Of a DNA stretch of 35,852 nucleotides, positions 24,496 to 32,647 are shown piece by piece. The stretch is from Bacillota bacterium (lineage in GTDB: Bacteria; Bacillota; DTU025), in assembly GCA_019136685.1 (NCBI GenBank), contig JAGVTS010000131.1, forward strand, positions 1-35,852, in the 5' to 3' direction. Numbering within the stretch: position 1 is the stretch's first letter; every line of letters starts with the position of its first letter. Position numbers and translations under genes: made by a program. Under the pieces are notes generated by a model that was not told where the DNA came from, ran no database searches, and saw nothing but the letters and a program-made list of their open reading frames with translations.

Positions 24496-25982
24496 GCTTG
24501 AGAGTTGGCGCCTGTACCGAGGCGTGCCGGGCAGCTGTTGGGCGTGCCGAGGCGCTGGGTGTGTACGCGGTGGTCAGGGTGCAGGACAAGATTGAACGGG
24601 CGGTAGGCGTCGTGAATGGCCGCACCGACCTTAAGAGCGTAGAAGAGGTGTCTGGCGTCGGCGTCCAGGTTTTCACCGCTAGCGGCCTCGCAGGCTTTGC
24701 GTCCAGCGATACTGTTACCCCAGGCTCGCTAGTGGACCTGGTGGAATCAGCGGCCCGGCTGGCCCGGGAATCCGGTGCGTACGGGCCGGAACCTGCAAAG
24801 GGCATTGAGCGGGTTCGCCCTCTCGTCGCACAGGCGCACCGCGAGGCGCCTATGGGTATACACGCCATTGGCCATGCTCGGGAAGAGGAGCTTGTCGCGG
24901 ACATATGCAGGATGACGATGGAGATCGACTCGCGCCTAGCGGTTCGCACCTTCTATCGGATAGTCGATGAAGAGTGGCGAATAGTGCGAAGTGACGGCAC
25001 AGACGTCATGTTTTCGATGCCGCGCGCCGCTGTGATGAACATGATCACGGCCAGAGGCGATAGCCACACAGCAACTGTCAACGCTTCGCTGTCGGGAGAG
25101 GACGCGTCTGTAATCGCTTCGCCTGAGGGCCGCCTCCGCCTGGAAAAAAGGACCGTCAAGGCTGCCCGCACCGCTCTGGCTCTCCTGGGCGCCCCAAGGG
25201 CGCGAGCCGGTTCCTATCGGATAGTGATAGATTACGCTTTGGCGAAAGGCCTCGCCCATGAGGCTTTCGGGCACGCGGCCGAGTCCGACTGCATGGAAAC
25301 GTCCATTCTGGGGCGCGAAGGCAGGTTCCGTGTAGGCGAGCGCGTTGCAGCCGACATCGTCACCATAGTCGATGGACCTCTGGAAGGAGATTACGCGTAC
25401 CAGCCCATTTCGGCCAACGGGATTCCGCGCGAAACGGTCGAGATCGTCAAGAGCGGCGTTCTCGTGCGCGCGCTCGCGGATGTGTTTTCGGCCCAGCAGG
25501 CCGGAGTGCCGGTAACCGGCGCGGGCAGGGCCGAGAGTTTCCGTCATGTTCCGGTTCCTAGGATGTCCAATATCCGGATCACTGTCGACGACCCTCTCCC
25601 GATCGACCTGGCGTTCGAAGACGTCGCCCCGCAGGATGTGCGCGATTGCCTGGCGCGTGCGGGGTTGCTCCTTGAGAGCGCGCCCGTGCTATACCTGTCG
25701 GGCTACAAAGGCGGTCAAGTCAACCCCGCCAAGGGAGATTTCGTGTTCAACTGTTCGGCGATATACGAGCTTACACCCACCGATATTCGTCTGTGCCAGC
25801 CCGCCATATTCAGCGGCAAGGTTCTGTCTGCCCTGGGCTCAATTATCGCCGGCATAGGCCATCCGATACTCGACGCCATGGGCACATGCGGCAAGTCGGG
25901 GCAGCGCGTGCCATCGAGTGGAGGCGGGAACATGTTCCTGGTCATCGACGGGAACGAAGAGATAACGATCGGGGGAGTATGA
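24492..25982 (+). CDS. tldD: TldD-family metallopeptidase
   Basis: A 496-residue TldD protein. The metal-binding HExxxH motif is HEAFGH at residues 256-261, followed by the conserved ESD. The C-terminal glycine-rich IGGV end is typical. TldD with TldE forms a heterodimeric protease that trims unfolded or modified peptides (microcin B17 maturation, CcdA turnover in enterobacteria). The TTG start overlaps the ABC-F stop in TTGA; a second TTG at 24498 sits at a good distance from a GAGG and could be the true start. The TldE partner follows directly. No peptide-modification genes are seen nearby. Confidence 0.92.
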   Translation: MSLRVGACTEACRAAVGRAEALGVYAVVRVQDKIERAVGVVNGRTDLKSVEEVSGVGVQVFTASGLAGFASSDTVTPGSLVDLVESAARLARESGAYGPEPAKGIERVRPLVAQAHREAPMGIHAIGHAREEELVADICRMTMEIDSRLAVRTFYRIVDEEWRIVRSDGTDVMFSMPRAAVMNMITARGDSHTATVNASLSGEDASVIASPEGRLRLEKRTVKAARTALALLGAPRARAGSYRIVIDYALAKGLAHEAFGHAAESDCMETSILGREGRFRVGERVAADIVTIVDGPLEGDYAYQPISANGIPRETVEIVKSGVLVRALADVFSAQQAGVPVTGAGRAESFRHVPVPRMSNIRITVDDPLPIDLAFEDVAPQDVRDCLARAGLLLESAPVLYLSGYKGGQVNPAKGDFVFNCSAIYELTPTDIRLCQPAIFSGKVLSALGSIIAGIGHPILDAMGTCGKSGQRVPSSGGGNMFLVIDGNEEITIGGV

Positions 25983-25983
25983 C

Positions 25984-27291
25984 ATGTCCGCTGCAGTCGA
26001 AACAGCTGAAGCTCTGGCGAGGAGGCTCAGCGAGGCCCGCGGGTGGAGGCTCGTCGCGAATTCAGTCTATTCGGTCGATGTGGGGATGGACGACAACAAG
26101 CTGTGCGGCCACTATCGTCCGCCCCGAGCGGCCGGCGAGGTTGCCGGAAGCGTCTTCATCATATGGGAAGACGGCACGGTGAGCCGTGGCAGGATCGACA
26201 GCAAGACCCTGGCTAGACTGCCGCGCGACATCGAACTGTGGCGATCGCTGGCCTACCGCGACGACGACGCCGCCCACATCGCTGAGCTGACGCCCCCAAC
26301 CCAAGTCGAGCTATTCGACCCGAGGGTGTCCGACATAGTCACGGACGACGCAGGCCCGGTGTTCGAGGCCATCTCGCAGATAGCCGCGGCGGCCCGCGAA
26401 GGCGGCGCCGACGTGGTTGATGCGGGAGTGGGCTGCTCTGCAGTTGAGACCGTCATAGCCACTTCGAACGGATTGTGGGTGAAATACCCGGAGACAAGCG
26501 TATGGTGCTCATGGAGCATCGACAAGACTATGAGCGGTATCAGGCTGGGTAGAGACCGTGAGACGCTGGCTGGGCTAGCGCGAGCAGTGTCTGTAGCCGG
26601 CCGGCTCGCTCTGGCGGCGAGAGTGCGTGTGAAGGTAGATGCGCGCGACATGCGCGTCGTACTGACGCCGAGAGCGGCGGAGTCTTTCATCGGCCACTAT
26701 CTCCTGCACAACATGCTCGGCGAGAATGTCGCTGAAGGACGGTCCAGGTATTCACTGGAGCAATTCCGCGAGGGCTCGCGCGTTTTTCGCAGCGATGTCA
26801 GCCTGGTAATCGACACGGCAGTGCCCATGGGCCCGGGCTCCTACCTGTGCACATCGGAGGGCATACCCTCTGGCCGGGCGGTACTGGTGGAAGGTGGGCA
26901 ACTGGCCGCGCCGATCCTGAACATTAAGTACGCACGGCGTTGTCAGATGGCCCCTACCCCGATCCCGGCAAGCGGAATGCCGCCGGGCCATGCGGGGTTG
27001 ACGTTACGAGCCGAGAACATGGAGGGCTGGACTGAGCTTCTTTCCGGCGCAGACGATGTGATACTTGTCGATAGTGTGCTGGGCATGCACACTCAGGATC
27101 CGACCACGGGCAACTTCTCTCTGGCTGTTCCAGACGGCATTGTGGTGCGCGAAGGGCAGTACGCGGGAGCGGCCAAGGTGGTCATATCAGGCAACTTCAT
27201 GAGCGCCATGAACGAGGCTGATACCAGGTTCGCGCTGAGCGACGATGATCCCAACCCCGGCATCGAGCTCATGTGTCATGTAGAGGGATGA
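25984..27291 (+). CDS. tldE: TldE/PmbA-family partner subunit
   Basis: A 435-residue TldE-like protein that lacks the HExxxH motif, as expected for the non-catalytic partner. Recognisable parts are VVLTPRAAESFIGHYLLHNMLG in the middle and ISGNFMSAMNEAD near the C-terminus. ATG begins one base after the tldD stop, so the two subunits should be made in equal amounts. It is more divergent than typical PmbA at the N-terminus. Confidence 0.88.
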   Translation: MSAAVETAEALARRLSEARGWRLVANSVYSVDVGMDDNKLCGHYRPPRAAGEVAGSVFIIWEDGTVSRGRIDSKTLARLPRDIELWRSLAYRDDDAAHIAELTPPTQVELFDPRVSDIVTDDAGPVFEAISQIAAAAREGGADVVDAGVGCSAVETVIATSNGLWVKYPETSVWCSWSIDKTMSGIRLGRDRETLAGLARAVSVAGRLALAARVRVKVDARDMRVVLTPRAAESFIGHYLLHNMLGENVAEGRSRYSLEQFREGSRVFRSDVSLVIDTAVPMGPGSYLCTSEGIPSGRAVLVEGGQLAAPILNIKYARRCQMAPTPIPASGMPPGHAGLTLRAENMEGWTELLSGADDVILVDSVLGMHTQDPTTGNFSLAVPDGIVVREGQYAGAAKVVISGNFMSAMNEADTRFALSDDDPNPGIELMCHVEG

Positions 27292-27353
27292 TGGTCGAAG
27301 TCAGCGCGCGGTTAGTGCATGCAGTTGGCGCGAAATAGCGGAGGTGGAAATGT

Positions 27354-28175
27354 ATGAGGCTTGCGATAATCGGCGGGACAGGTGTGTATGACCCTGCGAT
27401 TTTGGACGGTGTCAGAGAGGCGGTTATCCAGACGCCCTACGGGCCGGCGAGCATGAAGATCGGGGCTTACCGCGGGCAGGAGATCGCGTTCGTGGCTCGG
27501 CATGGGTTCGGGCACACAGTGCCCCCGCACATGATCAACTACAGGGCCAACATTGCGGCCCTCAAGATTTTGGGTGTGGAGCGCGTGATAGCTACGTCTG
27601 CCGTGGGCTCGCTCAATCCCAAGATGAAGCCGGGCATGTTCGTCTTCGTGGACCAGTTCATAGACTTCGCCAAGTCACAGGTGCGAACGTTCTTCGACGG
27701 TGGAGAGCATGGAGTGGTGCACCTCGATTACAGCGAGCCGTACTGCCCTGAGATCCGGGCCAAGATGGAAGAGGGCGCCCGCGCGCTCGGAATCGACGCG
27801 ATTAACGGAGGGTGTTACGTATGCCTAGACGGACCGCGCTTTGAAACGCCGGCGGAGATACGCATGTTCGCCAAACTCGGAGGGCACCTTGCAGGCATGA
27901 CGGGCGTTCCCGAAGCCGTTCTTGCGCGAGAGGCGCAGCTGTGCTATGCCTCCATAGCCATGGTCACGAACTGGGCTGCCGGCATCTCGGACAAGGCACT
28001 AACACACCAGGAAGTGGTAGACATAATGCAGACCAACGGCGGAAAACTGCGCGCTGTGATCATGGCGGCCATCGATAACCTGCCGGCTCGGCGCGGGTGT
28101 GCCTGCGCAGAGGCCGGGGTGGATATGCCGTGGCTGGAAGCGTACAAGGAAGGGGGGCCCCGATGGCAGCCTTGA
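27354..28175 (+). CDS. Methylthioadenosine/methylthioinosine phosphorylase-family enzyme
   Basis: A 273-residue nucleoside phosphorylase of the MTAP branch: IIGGTGVYDP at residues 5-14, the phosphate-binding RHGFGHTVPPHMINYRAN (49-66), TSAVGSLN and EMTG-like GMTGVPEAVLARE. In adenine-specific MTAP the base pocket has Asp residues within ATDYDCW; here the same place reads VTNWAAG (Asn206, Ala208), as in 6-oxopurine-specific enzymes. Substrate may therefore be methylthioinosine, inosine or guanosine. The following gene is a methylthioadenosine deaminase that overlaps it by 13 nt, which fits a two-step route from methylthioadenosine to hypoxanthine. GGAGGTGG precedes the ATG. Confidence 0.88.
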   Translation: MRLAIIGGTGVYDPAILDGVREAVIQTPYGPASMKIGAYRGQEIAFVARHGFGHTVPPHMINYRANIAALKILGVERVIATSAVGSLNPKMKPGMFVFVDQFIDFAKSQVRTFFDGGEHGVVHLDYSEPYCPEIRAKMEEGARALGIDAINGGCYVCLDGPRFETPAEIRMFAKLGGHLAGMTGVPEAVLAREAQLCYASIAMVTNWAAGISDKALTHQEVVDIMQTNGGKLRAVIMAAIDNLPARRGCACAEAGVDMPWLEAYKEGGPRWQP

Positions 28176-29518
28176 ACGACCTGGTCATAGATGACGTCAC
28201 TGTGATCACCATGGACTCTGAGCGGCGCACGATGCGCGACGCGGCCATCGCTGTCGAGTCGGGCGCCATTGTTTACGTGGGGCCCGCGGCCGGACTGACG
28301 CGGCGGCTTGAGCAGATGCCGCGCCTGCCGGGGCGGGGCCGCATCGCTATCCCAGGGCTGGTGAACGCGCACACGCATGCCGCCATGGTGCTATTTCGGG
28401 GATACGCCGACGACCTGATGCTCCAAGAGTGGCTTACTACCAAGATCTTCCCCATAGAGGCCGAGCTGACTCCGGACGACGTGTATTGGGGGACTCTGCT
28501 GGCCTGTGCGGAGATGATCAAGTCAGGCACTACGACTTTTGCCGACATGTACTTCTTCATGGACGAAGCCGCGCGGGCGGTGGAGAAATCGGGGATTAGG
28601 GCTAGCCTGTGCGTGGGAATGGGATCGCTTGCGGAGAGCGCCGGCGGCTCGAGTGGGTTCGACGCGGTGCTCGAACGCGGGTCCAGCCTGTGCGAGAGCT
28701 GGAATGGCGCGGCGGGAGGCAGGATCACCACTATGCTCGGTCCCCACGCGCCGTATACTTGTTCAGTGCCCTTCCTGTCTGCGGTGGGTGAGCGCGCGAG
28801 AGGACTGGGCGTAGGAGTACATACGCATATCTCCGAGACCTTTCGCGAAGTAGATGAGATCCGGTCCGCTCACGGCATGAGCCCTGTGGAGTATGTGGAG
28901 TCAAGCGGCCTTTTCGATGTGCCGACACTGGCTGCCCACTGCGTCGCGGTGTCAGACGATGACATCAGCATCTTGGCAAAGCATGGAGTGCGGGTTGCGC
29001 ACAACCCTGGGTCAAACATGAAACTGGCATCCGGCGTCGCGCCTGTGGAGAAGATGCTGGCGGCCGGCGTCGCCGTCGGACTGGGCACTGACGGCGCGGC
29101 CAGCAACAACAACCTTGACATGGTGGAGGAGATGCGTTTAGCGGGTCTGCTACACAAGGTGACTCGGCTCGATCCGACGGCAGTGCCCGCGCATGCATGC
29201 CTGGAGATGGCCACCAGTGGCGGCGCCGCATGCCTTGGCCTGGCTGATCGTATAGGTTCGATAGAGATTGGCAAGAGGGCGGACATAGTCCTTCTTGATT
29301 TCGGGGCGCCGCATCTGTCGCCGGCCGGCATCGCAGACCTGATGTCGCATGTGGTGTACTCCGCTTCCGGCGCCGACGTCAGCGCTGTTGTGGTTGACGG
29401 GTGCGTGCTGATGGACGACAGGAAACTGACCACCTTGGATGAGCGCGAGATCATGGCGGAGGTGGAATGCAGGGCGAGTAGATTGGCTGAAGAGGCAAAT
29501 GGAAAACTGAGGAAATAG
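28163..29518 (+). CDS. mtaD: 5-methylthioadenosine/S-adenosylhomocysteine deaminase
   Basis: A 451-residue amidohydrolase. Metal ligands: HTH in GLVNAHTHAAMVLFRG (near residue 72), His in HTHISET (about 220), AAHCV (about 248) and the final Asp in GLGTDGAASNNNLDM (about 313). The family deaminates methylthioadenosine and S-adenosylhomocysteine to the inosine forms. ATG at 28163 is preceded by AAGGAAGGGGGG; the earlier open frame from 28097 lies wholly within the phosphorylase gene. Translational coupling with the phosphorylase suggests a salvage route for by-products of S-adenosylmethionine reactions. Confidence 0.9.
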   Translation: MAALNDLVIDDVTVITMDSERRTMRDAAIAVESGAIVYVGPAAGLTRRLEQMPRLPGRGRIAIPGLVNAHTHAAMVLFRGYADDLMLQEWLTTKIFPIEAELTPDDVYWGTLLACAEMIKSGTTTFADMYFFMDEAARAVEKSGIRASLCVGMGSLAESAGGSSGFDAVLERGSSLCESWNGAAGGRITTMLGPHAPYTCSVPFLSAVGERARGLGVGVHTHISETFREVDEIRSAHGMSPVEYVESSGLFDVPTLAAHCVAVSDDDISILAKHGVRVAHNPGSNMKLASGVAPVEKMLAAGVAVGLGTDGAASNNNLDMVEEMRLAGLLHKVTRLDPTAVPAHACLEMATSGGAACLGLADRIGSIEIGKRADIVLLDFGAPHLSPAGIADLMSHVVYSASGADVSAVVVDGCVLMDDRKLTTLDEREIMAEVECRASRLAEEANGKLRK

Positions 29519-29605
29519 GTGATGCGCAATCATTGTGAGGTCGTATTTGCCCTAATAACTACAGCGCCTCGGCGAGAGAATATGCCTGAAAGGAGGTCTC
29601 GCCGG

Positions 29606-30088
29606 GTGTTGTGGCAACGGAAGTATGGCGGCGATAGGGGCGACGGGTCCAGAGAGGGTGACATCGATTTCGAGTTCGCTTCGGAACTCACACCCTCCGG
29701 TCTGGGCTCGCCGGCCAAGACCGGGCGCACAACTGGCGCTAGGTCCAAGACAACGCGTGGCGGAACTGCCAAGGAAAGCTCCCTGATGGGAGGGGTGTCG
29801 GTTTCGCCGATGCCTATCACCGCCGGTGAGCGTGTCACTGTGAAGTACAACGGCCTCCTGGCCCAGGCCGGCGCAGATAGCCTGTACCTGCATTCAGGTT
29901 TTGGGTCCAGAGACTGGCGGAACGTCTCCGACATCCCGATGACGCACGAGAAAGCGGGCAGTTGGAAAGCAGAAGTGCATCTGGATCCGAATGAAACCTC
30001 CCGCCTGAATTTCTGCTTCAAGGACAGGGCCGACAACTGGGACAACAACTACGGCCTCAACTGGAGCCTGGAAATACACAACGGATAG
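29606..30088 (+). CDS. Small cytoplasmic CBM25-like starch/glycogen-binding protein
   Basis: A 160-residue protein. The strong ribosome site AAAGGAGGT (29589-29597) sets the start at GTG 29606 (9 nt spacing), not the ATG at 29519. Residues 1-70 are polar and low in complexity. Residues about 75-158 resemble a CBM25-type module: ITAGERVTVKYNG, DSLYLHSGFGSRDW, WKAEVHLDP, LNFCFKDRADNWDNN. Such modules bind alpha-glucans. There is no signal peptide, so the protein is probably cytoplasmic, where glycogen would be the natural ligand; no enzyme domain is attached. Confidence 0.75.
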   Translation: MLWQRKYGGDRGDGSREGDIDFEFASELTPSGLGSPAKTGRTTGARSKTTRGGTAKESSLMGGVSVSPMPITAGERVTVKYNGLLAQAGADSLYLHSGFGSRDWRNVSDIPMTHEKAGSWKAEVHLDPNETSRLNFCFKDRADNWDNNYGLNWSLEIHNG

Positions 30089-30122
30089 GCAGGGCGGCTT
30101 CGGCAGATCTATCGCACCGGCG

Positions 30123-30163
30123 GGCAGGATGAAGGCACGCGTGAGCGCGCCCGAAATCCTGCC
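30123..30163 (+). terminator. Hairpin terminator after the CBM25-like gene
   Basis: GGCAGGAT (30123-30130) pairs with ATCCTGCC (30156-30163), with a GC-rich inner region, followed by TTCTACCTTT. It lies just before the tRNA promoter. Confidence 0.55.
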
Positions 30164-30170
30164 TTCTACC

Positions 30171-30199
30171 TTTACAAACACTTAGGCCTTTGCTATAAT
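30171..30199 (+). promoter_or_regulatory. Promoter of the tRNA pair
   Basis: TTTACA (30171-30176) and TATAAT (30194-30199) are 17 bp apart, with TGC before the -10 (extended -10). The tRNA-Gln begins 24 nt further on. Confidence 0.85.
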
Positions 30200-30222
30200 C
30201 ATCAACGGACGCTGTTGCGCCT

Positions 30223-30296
30223 TGGGGAGTCGTCTAGTGGTAGGACGTCAGACTCTGGATCTGATTGCGAGGGTTCGAATCCTTCCTCCCCAGCCA
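30223..30296 (+). tRNA. tRNA-Gln (anticodon CTG)
   Basis: Acceptor stem TGGGGAG (30223-30229) pairs with CTCCCCA; anticodon arm TCAGA-CTCTGGA-TCTGA gives anticodon CTG; the T-arm contains GGTTCGAATCC. The CCA end is encoded at 30294-30296. Confidence 0.93.
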
Positions 30297-30302
30297 ATAC
30301 AT

Positions 30303-30378
30303 GGCCCCGTGGTCTAGTGGCCTAGGACGTCGCCCTCTCAAGGCGGAGACACGGATTCGAATTCCGTCGGGGCTACCA
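30303..30378 (+). tRNA. tRNA-Glu (anticodon CTC)
   Basis: Acceptor stem GGCCCCG (30303-30309) pairs with CGGGGCT (30368-30374); the anticodon loop CTCTCAA gives CTC; the T-arm contains GATTCGAATTC. CCA is encoded. Six nt separate it from the tRNA-Gln, so both share one transcript. Confidence 0.92.
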
Positions 30379-30384
30379 AGTTTG

Positions 30385-30408
30385 AACACCCTGAGAAATC
30401 AGGGTGTT
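30385..30408. terminator. Bidirectional terminator between tRNAs and the GGDEF-EAL gene
   Basis: AACACCCTGA (30385-30394), loop GAAA, TCAGGGTGTT (30399-30408). Ten perfect base pairs and short T/A runs on both sides suit termination of the plus-strand tRNA transcript and of the minus-strand gene ending at 30429. Confidence 0.8.
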
Positions 30409-30428
30409 TCGTCATGGCGCGCCCTTGT

Positions 30429-32417
30429 CTAGGTCAGCGCTTCATCTGCCGGCATCGGGCGGGCGAAGTAATACCCTTGACCGAAGTCGATCCCTATGCC
30501 CTGCAGAATCTCCAAGGATTCGGCGTCTTCGACGCATTCAGCTACGGTTTTGGCTCCCAGCACCTGCGAAACCGAGTTGATGGCTTCTATGATGAGCTTG
30601 CCGGAGGAGTCGCTTCTCATGGACTGCACCACACTGCCTGCGATCTTCACCACATCCACGGGCAGTTCATACAGGTATGAGATAGCCGAGTACCCGGCGC
30701 CGAAATCATCAATTGCAAAAGTGCAGCCGAGCGCATTCATCCGGTTCATCCATGCTCGTACTTCAGATACGTTCCCCATGGCCGCGGTCTCAGTGATTTC
30801 AAAGCACAAGCGACTTTGGCCGATGCTACTTGACGCCACTCTTGCTTCGACCTGCTCCAGGAAGGAGGGCCTGGCGATGCTTCTGGCGGAGAGATTCATG
30901 GCGATGCTCACGCCGGGCTGGGCCGACAGCAAGTCTATCACCTGATCCAGTACCCACATGTCGATCTGAGGTATTAGCCCAAGGTCTTCTGCTGTGGGCA
31001 CGAACCTGCCTGCCGCTACCACATCGTTGTCGGGGCCAATCATGCGGACGAGCGCCTCAAAGTGTCGGCAGTCGGAGCCCTTTGGCTGGGCGCCTGCAAT
31101 AGGCACGATAGGCTGCAGATACACGAGCAGCCTGCCGTTTTGGAGAGCCGCTTCAATGGCGAGTGTGTCGGAATGCGTCTCTGATCTGCCGTTGGCGACC
31201 GGAGAAACGTAAGTTGGCGAGAACACAACGCGGTTCTTGCCTGCTTCTTTCGCGGCGGCCAACGCCATGTCGGCGTGCATAGACACGTCTCGGGTATGGG
31301 TATCGCGGCCAATTTCGGTCATTCCTGTGCTGACAGTGAGGTACACAGGCATGCCTCTGACTTCGAGTCTGAGGCTTTCCAAAGACGACCTTATCCGTTC
31401 GGCCGTGACCAAGGCCTCGTCCCGCATGACTCCTCTGAGCAGCACGGCAAACTCATCGCCGGCAATCCGCGCCACCAGATCGGTCTTGCGTACCATTGTT
31501 TTCACATGCTTGGCCACGGCTATCAGAATCTCATCGCCCATGGAATGGGTGAGTGTATCGTTGAGAGCCTTGAAATTGTCGATGTCGATGGCCAGCAAAG
31601 CGCTGGGCTTACCTTTCTTGTCCTGCAGGATGGCCCGGTCGATCGCTCTGATCAGCGCGGCTCTGTTGGCGAGGCCGGTCAGGTAGTCGCGTTCGGCGAG
31701 GTAACGCGCGTGTCGGGATTCGTTTTTGCATCTTGAGATCACCATGAAGACTGTGAGCGCCGCCAGCAACGCGACGGTTAGGAAGATCGGCGCCCACTGG
31801 GCCAGCGAATACTTGGTCCAAGCAGCGAGTTCGACGTCCATAGCCAGGAAAGCAATAGGGTCGTCGCCTGGGCCGGTAGCGATGGGTGCGTAGGCCGAAA
31901 TCCAGGTGCCCCAGGGATCAGTTCTCGGGCCCTCCACACCGGCAGTGCCCGAAGCGAAGAGCGCCATTTCGCCAGGTGTCGCCGGGTACATAGACTGGCC
32001 CGGAGGCGAGTAGTCGGGGGAATCCTCAGGTTCGGCATCGAGGATGGCCACGATCTGCCCGTCGACGGGTCGCACGATGTAGACAAACCGGGTGTCCTCA
32101 GACGTTAGGTGAAGAGCCCTCAGTCTATCGAGCACCCGAACAAATGCGTCTTTCGATTTCGGACCGGCCCCCAAGGCGTGTTGGGTGATATCGGCTATGT
32201 CGCCCGGATCCAGGAGAGCGGCTGAGGATCGAGCCCTCATAAGCAGGTTGTGGCGCGCCTGCTGATCGGCACGGGCGGCGCACAGGCATATGACTCCCCA
32301 ACTTATGGCCACTATGGCTAGAGCTGCCAATGACGAGCGAACCATCCGGGCTGCAGGAGCAGGCGGACGCGCGCGAACTCGCTTGGGCTCTTGCTCTTGA
32401 CGCAGCTGTTCGACCAC
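30429..32417 (-). CDS. Membrane-bound GGDEF-EAL cyclic-di-GMP enzyme
   Basis: About 662 residues. Two membrane helices (about 25-47 and 206-228) bracket an extracytoplasmic sensor of Cache type. The diguanylate cyclase domain has AGDEF at 319-323 and the inhibitory I-site RxxD (RKTD, 310-313). The EAL phosphodiesterase domain keeps its key residues: EAL at 454-456, NLS, EITE, DDFG, VKI with the Lys, AECVE and GQGYYFARP; VKIA has Ala where Asp is more common. Both activities are possible. The start is taken at GTG 32417, 7 nt after AGGGGG; the frame is open up to 32552 but with no ribosome site. It ends against the shared terminator behind the tRNAs. Confidence 0.9.
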   Translation of the reverse strand: MVEQLRQEQEPKRVRARPPAPAARMVRSSLAALAIVAISWGVICLCAARADQQARHNLLMRARSSAALLDPGDIADITQHALGAGPKSKDAFVRVLDRLRALHLTSEDTRFVYIVRPVDGQIVAILDAEPEDSPDYSPPGQSMYPATPGEMALFASGTAGVEGPRTDPWGTWISAYAPIATGPGDDPIAFLAMDVELAAWTKYSLAQWAPIFLTVALLAALTVFMVISRCKNESRHARYLAERDYLTGLANRAALIRAIDRAILQDKKGKPSALLAIDIDNFKALNDTLTHSMGDEILIAVAKHVKTMVRKTDLVARIAGDEFAVLLRGVMRDEALVTAERIRSSLESLRLEVRGMPVYLTVSTGMTEIGRDTHTRDVSMHADMALAAAKEAGKNRVVFSPTYVSPVANGRSETHSDTLAIEAALQNGRLLVYLQPIVPIAGAQPKGSDCRHFEALVRMIGPDNDVVAAGRFVPTAEDLGLIPQIDMWVLDQVIDLLSAQPGVSIAMNLSARSIARPSFLEQVEARVASSSIGQSRLCFEITETAAMGNVSEVRAWMNRMNALGCTFAIDDFGAGYSAISYLYELPVDVVKIAGSVVQSMRSDSSGKLIIEAINSVSQVLGAKTVAECVEDAESLEILQGIGIDFGQGYYFARPMPADEALT

Positions 32418-32647
32418 GTACAGGCCCCCTTGCCTCGATGGTGGGTGGCGACAATCGTCGTTGATCGGCACTTGACACGGCCGGAGTGGGCCCAGACTCA
32501 TTAATTCGGCATTAGTCGTGGATATCCTTGCGTTGAGGCCACGTATTTTCACCCGGGTGATCTTGGCGGCTGATGGAAGGACGGAGGCTGTAGACGGAGA
32601 ATCAATGGCAGGGAATGGGGAAATTCCACAGACTGGAGTGATGTCAC

